A stretch of 64,000 nt of DNA from Streptomyces abyssalis (GTDB taxonomy: Bacteria; Actinomycetota; Actinomycetes; Streptomycetales; Streptomycetaceae), in NCBI RefSeq assembly GCF_001751365.1, contig NZ_LJGT01000040.1, positions 1,097,696-1,161,695 on the forward strand, read 5' to 3'. The translations under genes and the position numbers were made by a program. The notes under the pieces are model-generated. The model saw only the letters and a program-made list of their open reading frames with translations. It ran no database searches and was not told the DNA's origin. How positions within the stretch are numbered: position 1 is the first letter of the stretch; every line of letters starts with the position of its first letter. Of the stretch, positions 45,688 through 54,247 are shown piece by piece.

Positions 45688-46101
45688 GACAGTTGGCAGG
45701 AGAACTTGACCTGGCGTTTGCGCCCTACCGCTCCCCGTGGCGGACCTGGGCGGACATATGTCTCCTCGTGCGCTCACCGGTCTTTTCCTCCGCCGGATTA
45801 CGTTCTCGCCCACACCGACGAAACCGCGCGAATTCGGGCCCTTCAGTGCTGCTGCGGAATTCGATGCTCAAGGCAACGGGACAGGCCGGAGCTCGCCATC
45901 GGCGCGCGGGTCGGCCCGGAGCGGGGCGGGCGCCGCAGCCGGAGCGGCCAGGGCCAGGGCACGCCGTAGGCGGACGGCGGGGCGCGCCGGGAGAACCGGG
46001 ACGGTTCCCGCCGCCGGCGAGCGTCCTCGTCGTGACGGACCCCCGCCTCTCCCGCCGAGTTCCGGGGGCGGTAGAGGCGGGGGCCGTGTGCCGTCAGGGG
46101 C
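45688..46101. other. Gap without a supported gene
   Basis: About 410 bp between the conservon promoter and the end of the DinB-like gene. Open frames exist on both strands but none has a ribosome site, recognisable domain or consistent codon bias; the translations are low-complexity Ala/Arg/Gly. It may hold the 3' end of the DinB-like transcript and upstream conservon control sites. I see no hairpin, RNA gene or repeat. Confidence 0.6.
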
Positions 46102-46734
46102 TCAGATGCCCAGTTCCGCGTCGTGGGCCCGCGCGACGGCCTCCTTCTCGCCCTCCTCCTCGACCTGCGCGACGCGCTGGCGTCCCGAGGCGTAGAGCAC
46201 CAGCTCGTTCGGCTCGCCGGTGACGGTGACCACCGGCGTGCCCTTGCGGGCCACGACCGTCTGGCCGTTGGGGCGGCGCAGCACCAGTCCCACGGGCGAC
46301 TTGCGGCCGAACACCCGGGCCATGCTCTCCATCCGCTTCCACAGCGCGTCCTGGAAGACGGAGTCCAGCTCCCGCGGCGTCCACTGGGGGAGGGCGCGGC
46401 GCAGGTCCTCCGCGTGGATGTAGAACTCGACGGTGTTCGCGGCCTCGTCGACCTGCTTGAGCGCGTACGGGGACATCCGCGGCGGCCCCGTGCGGATGAG
46501 CTGGATCAGCTCCTCGTACGGCTTGGAGATGAACTCGCCCTGGACACGGTCGAGTCGGGGGGCGAGCGCCTTGAGCACGAGCCCGCCGGCGGCGTCCGCC
46601 CGCCGTTCGCGCACCACGACGTGCGCCGCGAGGTCGCGAGCCTTCCAGCCCTCGCAGAGGGTCGGGGCCTCCGGTCCGCTGCTCTCCAACAGGTCCGCCA
46701 GGATGAGACGTTCACGCTTGGCATGGGTCGACAT
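46102..46734 (-). CDS. TIGR03085-type DinB/mycothiol-dependent-like protein
   Basis: The 210-residue protein starts STHAKRERLILADLLESSGPEAPTLCEGWKARDLAAHVVVRER, which is the maleylpyruvate isomerase/DinB-like metal-binding helical bundle; conserved histidines are in LAAHVVV and VEFYIHAEDLRR. The C-terminal part (GLVLRRPNGQTVVARKGTPVVTVTGEPNELVLYASGR) matches the TIGR03085 family. Members are probably mycothiol-dependent transferases, but the reaction is unknown. ATG at 46734 is preceded by a weak purine stretch. It stands alone between the conservon and the LysR group. Confidence 0.87.
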   Translation of the reverse strand: MSTHAKRERLILADLLESSGPEAPTLCEGWKARDLAAHVVVRERRADAAGGLVLKALAPRLDRVQGEFISKPYEELIQLIRTGPPRMSPYALKQVDEAANTVEFYIHAEDLRRALPQWTPRELDSVFQDALWKRMESMARVFGRKSPVGLVLRRPNGQTVVARKGTPVVTVTGEPNELVLYASGRQRVAQVEEEGEKEAVARAHDAELGI

Positions 46735-46828
46735 GCCGCCAAGGGTACGGCGGGCCGCGCGCCGGAGCGTTGATTTCGGGCCCGCCCGGCAGGCGTCGCC
46801 CGCCGGGACCGGTGGCCCGGGAGGGCCG

Positions 46829-47944
46829 CTAGCCGCGCCCGTGGCACTCGCGGCTGTGGCGGTCCCCGGTGCTGTCGCGGTACTCCGGGCCGGGGTCCTC
46901 ACGGCTGCGCTCCTCGCCGCCGTCCTTCTCCCGGCTGCGCTCCCCGCCACCGTGCTTGTCCCGGCTACGCTCCTCGCGTCCCCGGTCGAAGAACTCCTCG
47001 GCCGTCGTCATGAAGGCGCGGGTCACCGAGACCGAACGGCGCTCGCGCAGGCACACGGCGAAGGCCTCGGTGAAGATGTCGGCATCGAGGATGCGCAGCA
47101 TGCGGGTGCGGTGGTCCGGGACGTACTCGATGTCGGTGGTGATGCCCACCCCGAACCCGGCCACGACGGCCTCCCGTACGCCCTCGCGGCACACCTCGAG
47201 GGTGACCCGCGGGACGATGCCGCGCTCCTGCAGCGCCTGCTCCAGGGTGAGTCGGCAGGTGGAGCCCCTTTCCCGCAGAACCACTGCCGTGCCGTCGAGT
47301 TCGGCGAGCCGCACGCCGTCACGGGCGGCCCAGGGATGGTCGTCGCGGCAGAAGAGCACGACGTCCTGCCTGCTGTAGGGCAGGGCGTGCAGCCGGCTGT
47401 CCAGCGTCGTCTGGCCGACGATGCCGACGTCGATCTCCTGCTCGGTGAGTCTGCGGATGACGGTGGCGGAGTTGTCCAGCAGCAGGGAGAGCGTCACGCC
47501 GGGGTGGGCCCGGTTGAACGCGGACAGCAGGCGCATCACGAAGTACGGCGCCACACCGCCCACCCGGAGCCTCCCCCGCAGGGTGCTGCCCGCCGAGTTC
47601 AGCAGCTCCACCGCCTCGCCCTCCAGGGCGAAGAGCTGCCTGGTGATGGTGAAGAGGGACTCCCCGAGCTCGGTGAGGCGGACCCTGCGAGGCGTGCGGC
47701 GCACCAGCTCCACGCCGTAGTGGGCTTCGAGCTGGCGCAGCTGGATCGTCACCGTCGGCTGGCTGACGTGCAGCAGTGAGGCCGCCGCCGTGATGCTTCC
47801 GGCGACGGCCACCGCGTGGAACGAGCGGAGCTGGTTGAAGGAGACGTACGGCAGAGTGTTCGGACGCGTCCCTGCGGTCCTCGAAGGGACGGCGGACGTG
47901 GTGCCGGCGGGGACGGGGACGGCCTCGGGCATAAGCTCCGTCAC
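46829..47944 (-). CDS. LysR-family transcriptional regulator with repeat tail
   Basis: The N-terminal helix-turn-helix is FNQLRSFHAVAVAGSITAAASLLHVSQPTVTIQLRQLE. The effector domain follows (GRLRVGGVAPYFVMRLLSAF, VVLRERGSTCRLTLEQALQERGI and EVCREGVREAVVAGFGVGI). Its closest resemblance from memory is to regulators linked with aminoethylphosphonate catabolism (TIGR03339). The last 45 residues form a charged repeat (ERSRDKHGGG, ERSREKDGGE and ERSREDPGPE) not expected in LysR proteins. GTG at 47944 is chosen for GGAG just upstream; ATG at 47932 is the alternative. It probably controls the Rieske, kinase and desaturase genes upstream, which are on the same strand. Confidence 0.85.
   Translation of the reverse strand: MTELMPEAVPVPAGTTSAVPSRTAGTRPNTLPYVSFNQLRSFHAVAVAGSITAAASLLHVSQPTVTIQLRQLEAHYGVELVRRTPRRVRLTELGESLFTITRQLFALEGEAVELLNSAGSTLRGRLRVGGVAPYFVMRLLSAFNRAHPGVTLSLLLDNSATVIRRLTEQEIDVGIVGQTTLDSRLHALPYSRQDVVLFCRDDHPWAARDGVRLAELDGTAVVLRERGSTCRLTLEQALQERGIVPRVTLEVCREGVREAVVAGFGVGITTDIEYVPDHRTRMLRILDADIFTEAFAVCLRERRSVSVTRAFMTTAEEFFDRGREERSRDKHGGGERSREKDGGEERSREDPGPEYRDSTGDRHSRECHGRG
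46901..46978. repeat. 30-bp degenerate tandem repeat in the lysR 3' end
   Basis: Units at 46901-46930 and 46931-46960 and a partial unit at 46961-46978 share a 30-bp period, ten codons, and encode ERSR-type decapeptides. The frame is preserved. Confidence 0.85.
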
Positions 47945-47957
47945 CCCTACTCCGAGA

Positions 47958-48284
47958 CTACTCCGAGACGCGGACCCAGACCTTTCCATGGTCGACCCGT
48001 GCCTGATGGACGCGCAAGGGCCGCGTCAGCGGAGGGCCCATGGCCTTTCCGGTCGGTATGTGGAACACGCCCTGGTGGCGGGGGCATTCGACGGTGTCGT
48101 CCTGTACATAGCCCTCGGACAGGGATGCCTCCTGGTGGGTGCAGCAGTCGTCGGTGACGTAGTAGTCGCCGCCGATGTTGAAGACCGCGTACGCGTGACC
48201 GCGCAGGTTCACGCAGACGACGTCGTCCTCCTCGACCTCGGACGCGTCGGTCAGGGCGCACCAGCCCTCTTCGGTGTCGCTCAT
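47958..48284 (-). CDS. Rieske [2Fe-2S] ferredoxin
   Basis: The 108-residue protein has the Rieske ligands CTHQ and CPRHQG in DDCCTHQEASLSEGYVQDD and VECPRHQGVFHIPTG, the short spacing of oxygenase-type ferredoxins. It probably passes electrons to an oxygenase or desaturase, and the desaturase gene of this group is the natural candidate. ATG at 48284 is chosen because GGCGAGGAG lies upstream; the open frame continues to 48383 without other support. The stop lies 14 bases before the lysR GTG. Confidence 0.9.
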   Translation of the reverse strand: MSDTEEGWCALTDASEVEEDDVVCVNLRGHAYAVFNIGGDYYVTDDCCTHQEASLSEGYVQDDTVECPRHQGVFHIPTGKAMGPPLTRPLRVHQARVDHGKVWVRVSE

Positions 48285-48363
48285 CTCGCTCCTCGCCGGT
48301 TCGGCCTCGTACGGACGTGGCGGCCCGCACCGCCAGGGGGCCGGCAGTGTGCGGCCACGGACG

Positions 48364-49953
48364 TCAAGTGCTGCCTCCCGCACCGCTGATGGCGCTGGGC
48401 TCCGGGTCGCTGTAGCGGTTGACCAGGGCGTTGTGGCGGCTCATGCTCGGCTTGAGGTCGTCGTAGAGCTGCGACCACAGCTCGAAGAAGTCGACGTACA
48501 TGGCGTGCAGTTCGGGGTCCGGTTCGACCACGCCGCGCACCGGGGCGAGGTCCTTCATCGGCTCGCGCATGTCCGCGTAGAGCCCGGCGCCCGAGGCGGC
48601 GATCACGGCGTCGCCCAGCGGCGCCGCCTCGTCCACGTCGGGAATCAGCAGCCGCCGGTTGGTGACGTTGGCGGTGATCTGGTTCCACAGCGGGCTCTTG
48701 GCAGGGCCTCCGTTGAGCACGAGTTCGGGGAAGTCGGCGCCGCCCTCCTCCGCGATGCGCACGTTGGAGTAGAGGTCGTAGGCGACGCCTTCGATCAGCG
48801 CTCTGATCACATGGGCGCGGCTCGTGAACGGCTGCATCCCGAAGAAGACGCCGCACGCCTGCCCGTTCCAGCGAGGCGAGAGGGAGTTGCCGAGGTACGG
48901 CAGATACATCAGCCCGTCGGCGCCGGGGGTGATGCGTTCGGCCTGCGCGGTGACGAGGTCGAAGACGTTACGGCCCATGCGTTCCGCCAGTGCGCTCTCG
49001 GGGTCGGCGAACTTGTCGCGGAACCACTTCAGGGAGGCCCCCGTGAAGGCCATCGGCGCGTCGAACAGCGTCATCCCGTCCAGCACATGTGGCCACTTGA
49101 GGATGCGGTACTCCTCGGGCAGTTCGTCCCGCGGCACGATCACGCCCCAGTTGGAGCCGGTTCCCATCGAGTAGTACGCCTGCCCCGTCTCCGTAGCGCC
49201 CGCCCCCAGCGCGGCCGCTCCGATGTCGGTGCCGCCGGCCACCACCGCGGTGCCTTCGGCCAGGCCCGTCTCGCGGGCCGCCTGCGGGGTGACGGCGCCG
49301 ATGACCGTGTCGGAGGTGTGGATGTCCGGATAGATGTCCGGGGGGAGGCCGAGCGCCTCGGTCAGGGAGTGGTCCCAGCGCGCGTTGCGGTGCTCGTACG
49401 GGTAGAACAGCCCGGCGTCGCCATGGTTCATGGCGTACTCGCCGGTCAGCCGCATCGTGCAGTAGCCGGCGGGGGAGAGGAGCTTGTGGGTCGCGGCGAA
49501 GACCTCCGGCTCGTGCGTACGCAGCCACATCGCCTTGGGCTCGATGAACCAGGAGGCGACGCGGTTGCCGTTGACGGCCTTGATCCGGTCCTCGCCCACC
49601 TGCTCGCGGATCTCGTCGCACTCGCGGTGCGAGCGGCTGTCCATCCAGATCATGGCGCGCCGCAGCGGCCGTCCGTCCCGGTCCACCGGCAGCGTCACGC
49701 CGACCAGGCCCGAGACCGACACCCCGGCCACGTCCGAGGCCGGACCCGGGTACTGGCTCACGCAGCGGGCTGTGCAGGAGGAGACCGCCCGCCAGTAGTC
49801 GTCGGGGTCCTGCTCCGCCCACCCGGGGTGCGGGTGGTGCAGCGGGTGCTCCGCCGCGGCGGAGGCCACGACGGTGCCCTCCGCCGTGTCGAGGATGCAC
49901 GCCTTGACGTTGGTGGTGCCTATGTCGATGCCGAGCGAGAGGTGTCCGGACAA
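48364..49953 (-). CDS. FGGY-family carbohydrate kinase
   Basis: The 529-residue kinase has the FGGY ATPase fold: LGIDIGTTNVKACILDTAEG, GVSVSGLVGVTLPVDRDG, MIWMDSRSH, GGTDIGAAALGAG, YYSMGTGSNWGVI and the C-terminal VLNGGPAKSPLWNQITANV. It resembles xylulokinases, but residues deciding the sugar cannot be read. The start is TTG at 49953, supported by AAAGGAG 6 bases upstream. A hairpin lies between it and the desaturase gene, so it may have its own promoter or reduced readthrough. The Rieske gene follows about 80 bp downstream. Confidence 0.9.
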   Translation of the reverse strand: MSGHLSLGIDIGTTNVKACILDTAEGTVVASAAAEHPLHHPHPGWAEQDPDDYWRAVSSCTARCVSQYPGPASDVAGVSVSGLVGVTLPVDRDGRPLRRAMIWMDSRSHRECDEIREQVGEDRIKAVNGNRVASWFIEPKAMWLRTHEPEVFAATHKLLSPAGYCTMRLTGEYAMNHGDAGLFYPYEHRNARWDHSLTEALGLPPDIYPDIHTSDTVIGAVTPQAARETGLAEGTAVVAGGTDIGAAALGAGATETGQAYYSMGTGSNWGVIVPRDELPEEYRILKWPHVLDGMTLFDAPMAFTGASLKWFRDKFADPESALAERMGRNVFDLVTAQAERITPGADGLMYLPYLGNSLSPRWNGQACGVFFGMQPFTSRAHVIRALIEGVAYDLYSNVRIAEEGGADFPELVLNGGPAKSPLWNQITANVTNRRLLIPDVDEAAPLGDAVIAASGAGLYADMREPMKDLAPVRGVVEPDPELHAMYVDFFELWSQLYDDLKPSMSRHNALVNRYSDPEPSAISGAGGST

Positions 49954-49984
49954 CGGATGCTCCTTTGCATCACGGAAAGGGAAA

Positions 49985-50016
49985 CGGCACGGCGGCGAGG
50001 CCTGGCCGCCGTGCCG
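49985..50016 (-). terminator. Hairpin after the desaturase gene
   Basis: CGGCACGGCGGC (49985-49996) and GCCGCCGTGCCG (50005-50016) pair over 12 bp around GAGGCCTG, 29 bp past the desaturase stop and 32 bp before the FGGY start. Confidence 0.75.
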
Positions 50017-50044
50017 CGTGAGGTGCCCGCGCGGGCGGTCCCTG

Positions 50045-51046
50045 CTAGCCGGTCACCGCAGCGGACGTGCTGGTCGGCACCGTCGATCCGGACCCGTTGC
50101 CGAGATTGCCGACGATGTCGCGGTGGGCACGTACGTACCCCTTGCTCACCACGTACTGCCGCTCCGCGGGCGCGTCGGGAAGCGCCCGGTGCAGCCGCCG
50201 CAGCGCGTGGAACGGTACGGACGGCGCCAGATGGTGCTCCGCGTGGTACGGCATGTTCCAGTACAGGAAGCGGATCACCGGATTGGTGAGCGTGGTCCGG
50301 GTGTTGGTCAGCGGGTCCGCACCCTCGGCCATGCCGGTGTGCTCGGCCATGCGTACGAGGCGGAGTGCCGGCTCCGCGACGACGCGCGGGACCAGCCAGA
50401 ACGCGAGCAGCCCGGCCCATGTGCCGGTGACGGCGCAGACGGCTCCGACGAGCACGTACAGACCCACCATCAGCCGGGCCTCCCACACCACGCGGGGGCG
50501 TTCGGACTCGGGGAGGAAGAACCGCTCGCGGTCGTTGAAGCGCCCGGTGCAGCCCCGGTACAGCGTGCCCACGACTTTCGGCCAGAATTCCATTCCGAAA
50601 ACCTCGCCGAGATACCCGGAAATACCGTCCGGCATGGGCACCTGGTCCGGGTCGCGTTCCGGGTCCTGTGTGTAGGAATGGTGCGCCGCGTGACGGTAAC
50701 GGAAATAAAGCGCGGGCCGCATCATCAGGACGCCGCAGAATGTCGCCACCGTGCTGTTCAGACGGCGCGTGCGGAAAGCCGTGCCGTGCGTGCACTCGTG
50801 CATCGGCGCGAACAGGAACACCACGACGACCCCCTGCGCGAACATCGCCGGGAGCATCCACCAGGTGCCCCAACTCCAGGCGACCAGGGCCGTGGTGGCG
50901 GCGCCGGCCGCCAGGTGCCCCGCCATGTAGCGCAGCGCCGGGCCGTTGCGCCGCCGCTGCAGCCCCTTGAGTTCCTTCCGTGGAAGCGGCGGCTTCACGG
51001 GTTTTGCCCAAGGGTCCGTTTCGCCGGGCGTCAGCATCGGTGTCAT
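50045..51046 (-). CDS. Membrane fatty acid desaturase-like di-iron protein
   Basis: The 333-residue protein has the three histidine boxes of membrane desaturases/hydroxylases: HECTH in MHECTHGTAF (about 85), HAAHH in RHAAHHSYTQDPERD (about 122) and HAEHH in MPYHAEHHLAPS (about 268). Four hydrophobic helices span 45-80 and 190-235. Such enzymes use two irons and oxygen to desaturate or hydroxylate acyl chains or small alkyl groups. ATG at 51046 is chosen for GGAGG 9 bases upstream, over GTG 9 bases further up. The dyad at 51169-51185 lies about 125 bp upstream. Substrate unknown. Confidence 0.9.
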   Translation of the reverse strand: MTPMLTPGETDPWAKPVKPPLPRKELKGLQRRRNGPALRYMAGHLAAGAATTALVAWSWGTWWMLPAMFAQGVVVVFLFAPMHECTHGTAFRTRRLNSTVATFCGVLMMRPALYFRYRHAAHHSYTQDPERDPDQVPMPDGISGYLGEVFGMEFWPKVVGTLYRGCTGRFNDRERFFLPESERPRVVWEARLMVGLYVLVGAVCAVTGTWAGLLAFWLVPRVVAEPALRLVRMAEHTGMAEGADPLTNTRTTLTNPVIRFLYWNMPYHAEHHLAPSVPFHALRRLHRALPDAPAERQYVVSKGYVRAHRDIVGNLGNGSGSTVPTSTSAAVTG

Positions 51047-51168
51047 CTGCCGCACTCCTCCCTCCCCCTACGCCTCCGGCGTGGGAGGTGCCCATTCCAT
51101 GGCGGTCTCCCTGCCACACGATGAGTGAGAAAGGCTCATGGTGTCGAATAGAAAAATCAAAGAAGCGC

Positions 51169-51185
51169 CATAGATTCCCTCTATG
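51169..51185. promoter_or_regulatory. T-N11-A dyad, candidate LysR operator
   Basis: CATAGA-TTCCC-TCTATG is a perfect inverted repeat with a 5-base spacer. It contains T(51171)-N11-A(51183), the LysR consensus. It lies in an A/T-rich divergent gap between the desaturase and hisI. A LysR gene lies 3.2 kb away in the same group, so this is the best candidate target. Assignment is inference. Confidence 0.6.
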
Positions 51186-51299
51186 CCGCACACCGCCGAT
51201 GCTGCTTGCCCAGCCGGTACGCACACCACCTGCGGCACCGCGCGCGGCGGACGTGCACCGCCTGCACGCCCGCGCGCGGCATGCGCGAGAATGGTCCCC

Positions 51300-51722
51300 A
51301 TGCCCGCACGTTCCTCCGCGGGGTCGCTCGATCCCGAGATCGCCGCACGCCTCAGGCGCAACGCCGACGGACTGTTCCCCGCCGTCGCCCAGCAGCACGA
51401 CACGGGCGAGGTGCTGATGCTCGGCTGGATGGACGACGAGGCCCTGCACCGCACCCTCACCACCGGCCGCGCCACCTACTTCAGCCGCAGCCGCAAGGAT
51501 TACTGGGTCAAGGGCGACACCTCCGGCCACGTCCAGCACGTACGGTCCGTGGCGCTCGACTGCGACGGCGACACGGTGCTCGTCAAGGTCGACCAGGTCG
51601 GCGCCGCCTGCCACACGGGCGACCGCACCTGCTTCGACGCGGATGTGCTGCCGGTCTCCGCGCCTTCGGCGGGACGGGAATCCGAGGCGGGCCGCACACC
51701 CGCGAGCGGTGATGGCCAGTAA
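51300..51722 (+). CDS. hisI: HisI, phosphoribosyl-AMP cyclohydrolase
   Basis: HisI opens the purine ring of PR-AMP, using zinc. The 140-residue monofunctional enzyme has LMLGWMDDEALHRTLTTGRATYFSRSR, YWVKGDTSGHVQHVRSVALDCDGDTVLVKV and the zinc cysteine segment ACHTGDRTCF. ATG at 51300 is chosen because an earlier in-frame ATG (51291) lies within the presumed leaderless promoter region and no ribosome site is visible. It is separated from the other his genes by the accessory block and is followed 11 bases later by trpE. Confidence 0.95.
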   Translation: MPARSSAGSLDPEIAARLRRNADGLFPAVAQQHDTGEVLMLGWMDDEALHRTLTTGRATYFSRSRKDYWVKGDTSGHVQHVRSVALDCDGDTVLVKVDQVGAACHTGDRTCFDADVLPVSAPSAGRESEAGRTPASGDGQ

Positions 51723-51733
51723 GGTCACCGACC

Positions 51734-53281
51734 ATGACGACCCCGGACCTCGACACCTTCCGTACGCTCGCGAAGGACCGCCGCGTCATCCCCGTGACGC
51801 GCCGCCTGCTCGTCGACGGCGACACCCCCATCGCGCTCTACCGCAAGCTCGCCGCCGAACGGCCCGGCACCTTCCTGCTGGAGTCCGCGGAGAACGGGCG
51901 TACGTGGTCGCGCTACTCCTTCATCGGCGTACGCAGCGCCGCGACGCTCACCGTGCGCGAGGGTTCGGCGCGCTGGCTGGGCACGCCGCCCGTCGGTGTG
52001 CCGGTCGAGGGCGACCCGCTGCGGGCGCTGCGCGAGACGGTCGAGGCCCTGCACACGCCGCGCGACCTGCACGAGGACTCGGAGCTGCCGCCGTTCACCG
52101 GCGGCATGGTCGGCTACCTGGGCTACGACATCGTGCGGCGACTGGAGAAGGTCGGCGACAGCGACACCACAGCCGACGACCTGGCACTGCCCGAGCTGAC
52201 CATGATGCTCGCCTCCGACCTCGCCGTCCTCGACCACCGCGACGGCACGGTGATGCTGATCGCCAACGCCATCAACCACAACGACCTGGACACCGGCGTC
52301 GACGAGGCGTACGCGGACGCCGTGTCCCGGCTGGAGACGATGGCCGCGGACCTGGCCCGGCCCGCCCCGGCCGCCCCCGCCGTCCTGCCTCCCTCCCGGC
52401 TGCCGGAGTTCACGGCACGCTCGGGCGGCGAGACCTACCGGGCGTGGGTGGAGGACATCAAGGAACGCATCCGCGCGGGCGAGGCCTTCCAGGTCGTGCC
52501 CTCCCAGCGGTTCGAGACCGGCTGCTCAGCCGGCGCCCTCGATGTGTACCGGGTGCTGCGGGCCACCAACCCCAGCCCGTACATGTACCTGTTCCGCTTC
52601 GGCGGTCCGGACGGTGACGGGGACGGAAGCGGCGGCTTCGACGTCGTGGGCTCCAGCCCCGAGGCGCTGGTCAAGGTCGAGGACGGGCACGCGATGATGC
52701 ACCCCATCGCCGGTACCCGCCCCCGCGGCCACACCCCGCAGGAGGACTCGGCGCTCGCCGACGAACTGCTGGCCGACGCCAAGGAACGCGCGGAGCATCT
52801 GATGCTGGTCGACCTCGGCCGCAACGACCTCGGAAGGGTCTGCGAGCCGGGCAGCGTCGAGGTCGTCGACTTCATGTCCGTCGAGCGCTACAGCCACGTC
52901 ATGCACATCGTCTCCACCGTGACCGGCCGGATCGCCCGCGGCCGCACCGCCTTCGACGCGCTCACCGCCACCTTCCCCGCGGGGACGCTCTCGGGCGCCC
53001 CCAAGCCACGCGCCCTGCAGATCATCGAGGAGCTGGAGCCGACCCGCCGCGGTGTCTACGGGGGCTGCGTCGGCTATCTCGACTTCGCCGGGGACGCCGA
53101 CATGGCCATCGCCATCCGCACGGCCCTGCTGCGCGATGGCACGGCATACGTACAGGCGGGCGCCGGCGTCGTCGCCGATTCCGACCCCGCCGCGGAGGAC
53201 ACCGAGTGCCGGAACAAGGCCGCCGCGGTCCTCAGGGCGGTCGCCTCCGCCGAGAGGCTCGGCGGTAGCGTGGACGGGTGA
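51734..53281 (+). CDS. trpE: TrpE, anthranilate synthase component I
   Basis: TrpE converts chorismate and ammonia to anthranilate. The 515-residue product has the tryptophan feedback motif LLES in TFLLESAENGR (about 36-44), and the chorismate-binding core: SPSPEAL-like GSSPEALVKV, PIAGTRPRG, MLVDLGRNDLGR, FPAGTLSGAPKPRALQII and GVYGGCVGYLDF. A short extra loop DGDGDGSGG occurs near residue 295. ATG at 51734. A leaderless promoter for the next gene lies in its last codons. TrpG is not in the window. Confidence 0.96.
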   Translation: MTTPDLDTFRTLAKDRRVIPVTRRLLVDGDTPIALYRKLAAERPGTFLLESAENGRTWSRYSFIGVRSAATLTVREGSARWLGTPPVGVPVEGDPLRALRETVEALHTPRDLHEDSELPPFTGGMVGYLGYDIVRRLEKVGDSDTTADDLALPELTMMLASDLAVLDHRDGTVMLIANAINHNDLDTGVDEAYADAVSRLETMAADLARPAPAAPAVLPPSRLPEFTARSGGETYRAWVEDIKERIRAGEAFQVVPSQRFETGCSAGALDVYRVLRATNPSPYMYLFRFGGPDGDGDGSGGFDVVGSSPEALVKVEDGHAMMHPIAGTRPRGHTPQEDSALADELLADAKERAEHLMLVDLGRNDLGRVCEPGSVEVVDFMSVERYSHVMHIVSTVTGRIARGRTAFDALTATFPAGTLSGAPKPRALQIIEELEPTRRGVYGGCVGYLDFAGDADMAIAIRTALLRDGTAYVQAGAGVVADSDPAAEDTECRNKAAAVLRAVASAERLGGSVDG

Positions 53282-54072
53282 CTTCCGTACCAAAGGCACG
53301 CTCCTCGGGCGCCGCACAGGACGACGAAAGCCGCACCGGACAGGCGGCCACGGCAGCCCCGGACTCCTCTGTGCACGCTCCCTCCGCGCACGCCCCCGCG
53401 CCGGCCGGCGCACGGGCGGCGCGCCGCGCCCTCGCCCTCGCGCTGCTGTGCGGTGCGCTGGGCGCCGCGCTCGCGCTGCTCGCCAGCGGTCAGGTGTGGA
53501 GTCACGCCACGGCGTCGTTCGCCCAGGGCGGGCTTCCCGTCGAGGCCAAGGGCGGCGACGTCACCGGGCTGCCCAGCGCCCTCGCCCTCGTCGGACTGGC
53601 CGCTCTCGTCGCGGTGTTCGCGGTCGGGCGCGCCGTCCGCGTCCTCGTCGCCGCGCTGCTCACGCTCTGCGGCACCGGCGCTCTCGCCGCCGCGCTCCTC
53701 GGTGCGGGCGATCGCGCCGCGCTGGAGGAGAAGGCAGCCAGGGCGAGCGGCCTCGCCCGTACCGGTGTCGAGGCGGTGCAGGTCAGCGCTTGGCCGTACG
53801 TCTCGGCCGCGGGTGGCCTGCTGCTGCTCCTCGCCGGTGTGCTGGCACTGCGGTACGGACGGGCCTGGCCCTCGATGTCGGGGAGCGCACGCTACGAGCG
53901 GACCGGCCGCACCCCGCGTGGTCCTCGCGCATCTCGCGGTGCCCCGTCCGCGCCGGCCGACCCGGACCGTCCCGAGGACCTGTGGAAGGCCCTCGACCGC
54001 GGTGAGGACCCCACCGGGGGCACTGAGGGGACCTCCGCCCGCGCCGACGGCGCGGACGGAGGCGCTGCCTGA
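53278..54072 (+). CDS. TIGR02234 tryptophan-biosynthesis-associated membrane protein
   Basis: The 264-residue protein has an Ala/Ser/Pro-rich N-terminus, then four membrane helices (ALALALLCGALGAALALLAS, LALVGLAALVAVFAVGRAV, VLVAALLTLCGTGALAAALL and VSAAGGLLLLLAGVLALRYG), and a basic C-terminus with RPEDLWKALDRGEDPT, the family signature. Its function is unknown, but the family occurs only beside actinobacterial trp genes. GTG overlaps the trpE stop (GTGA), and TAGCGT (53266-53271) lies 6 bases before it. Confidence 0.9.
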   Translation: MTSVPKARSSGAAQDDESRTGQAATAAPDSSVHAPSAHAPAPAGARAARRALALALLCGALGAALALLASGQVWSHATASFAQGGLPVEAKGGDVTGLPSALALVGLAALVAVFAVGRAVRVLVAALLTLCGTGALAAALLGAGDRAALEEKAARASGLARTGVEAVQVSAWPYVSAAGGLLLLLAGVLALRYGRAWPSMSGSARYERTGRTPRGPRASRGAPSAPADPDRPEDLWKALDRGEDPTGGTEGTSARADGADGGAA

Positions 54073-54247
54073 GCGCCCCTGAACGCGCCTGACGGAGCCG
54101 GCCCGAGGAAGCCCGGCGGCGCCCGGGTCACCAGCGGAACCAAGCCCCCCGCCTCTCTGTGCACCCCTGGTTCGGCGGCCTCCGCGGGCACCGGGAAGAA
54201 TGGAGGGGGAGCATGGCCCAGTCGGTTGAACTACGAGGAGCACACAC

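Noticed and set aside
45737..46195. 152-residue open frame in the conservon-DinB gap
   Set aside because: Low-complexity Ala/Arg/Gly translation, no ribosome site, and it overlaps the DinB-like gene antisense.
41322..51046. Integrative element or prophage
   Set aside because: No integrase, transposase, tRNA target, phage gene or terminal repeats were seen.
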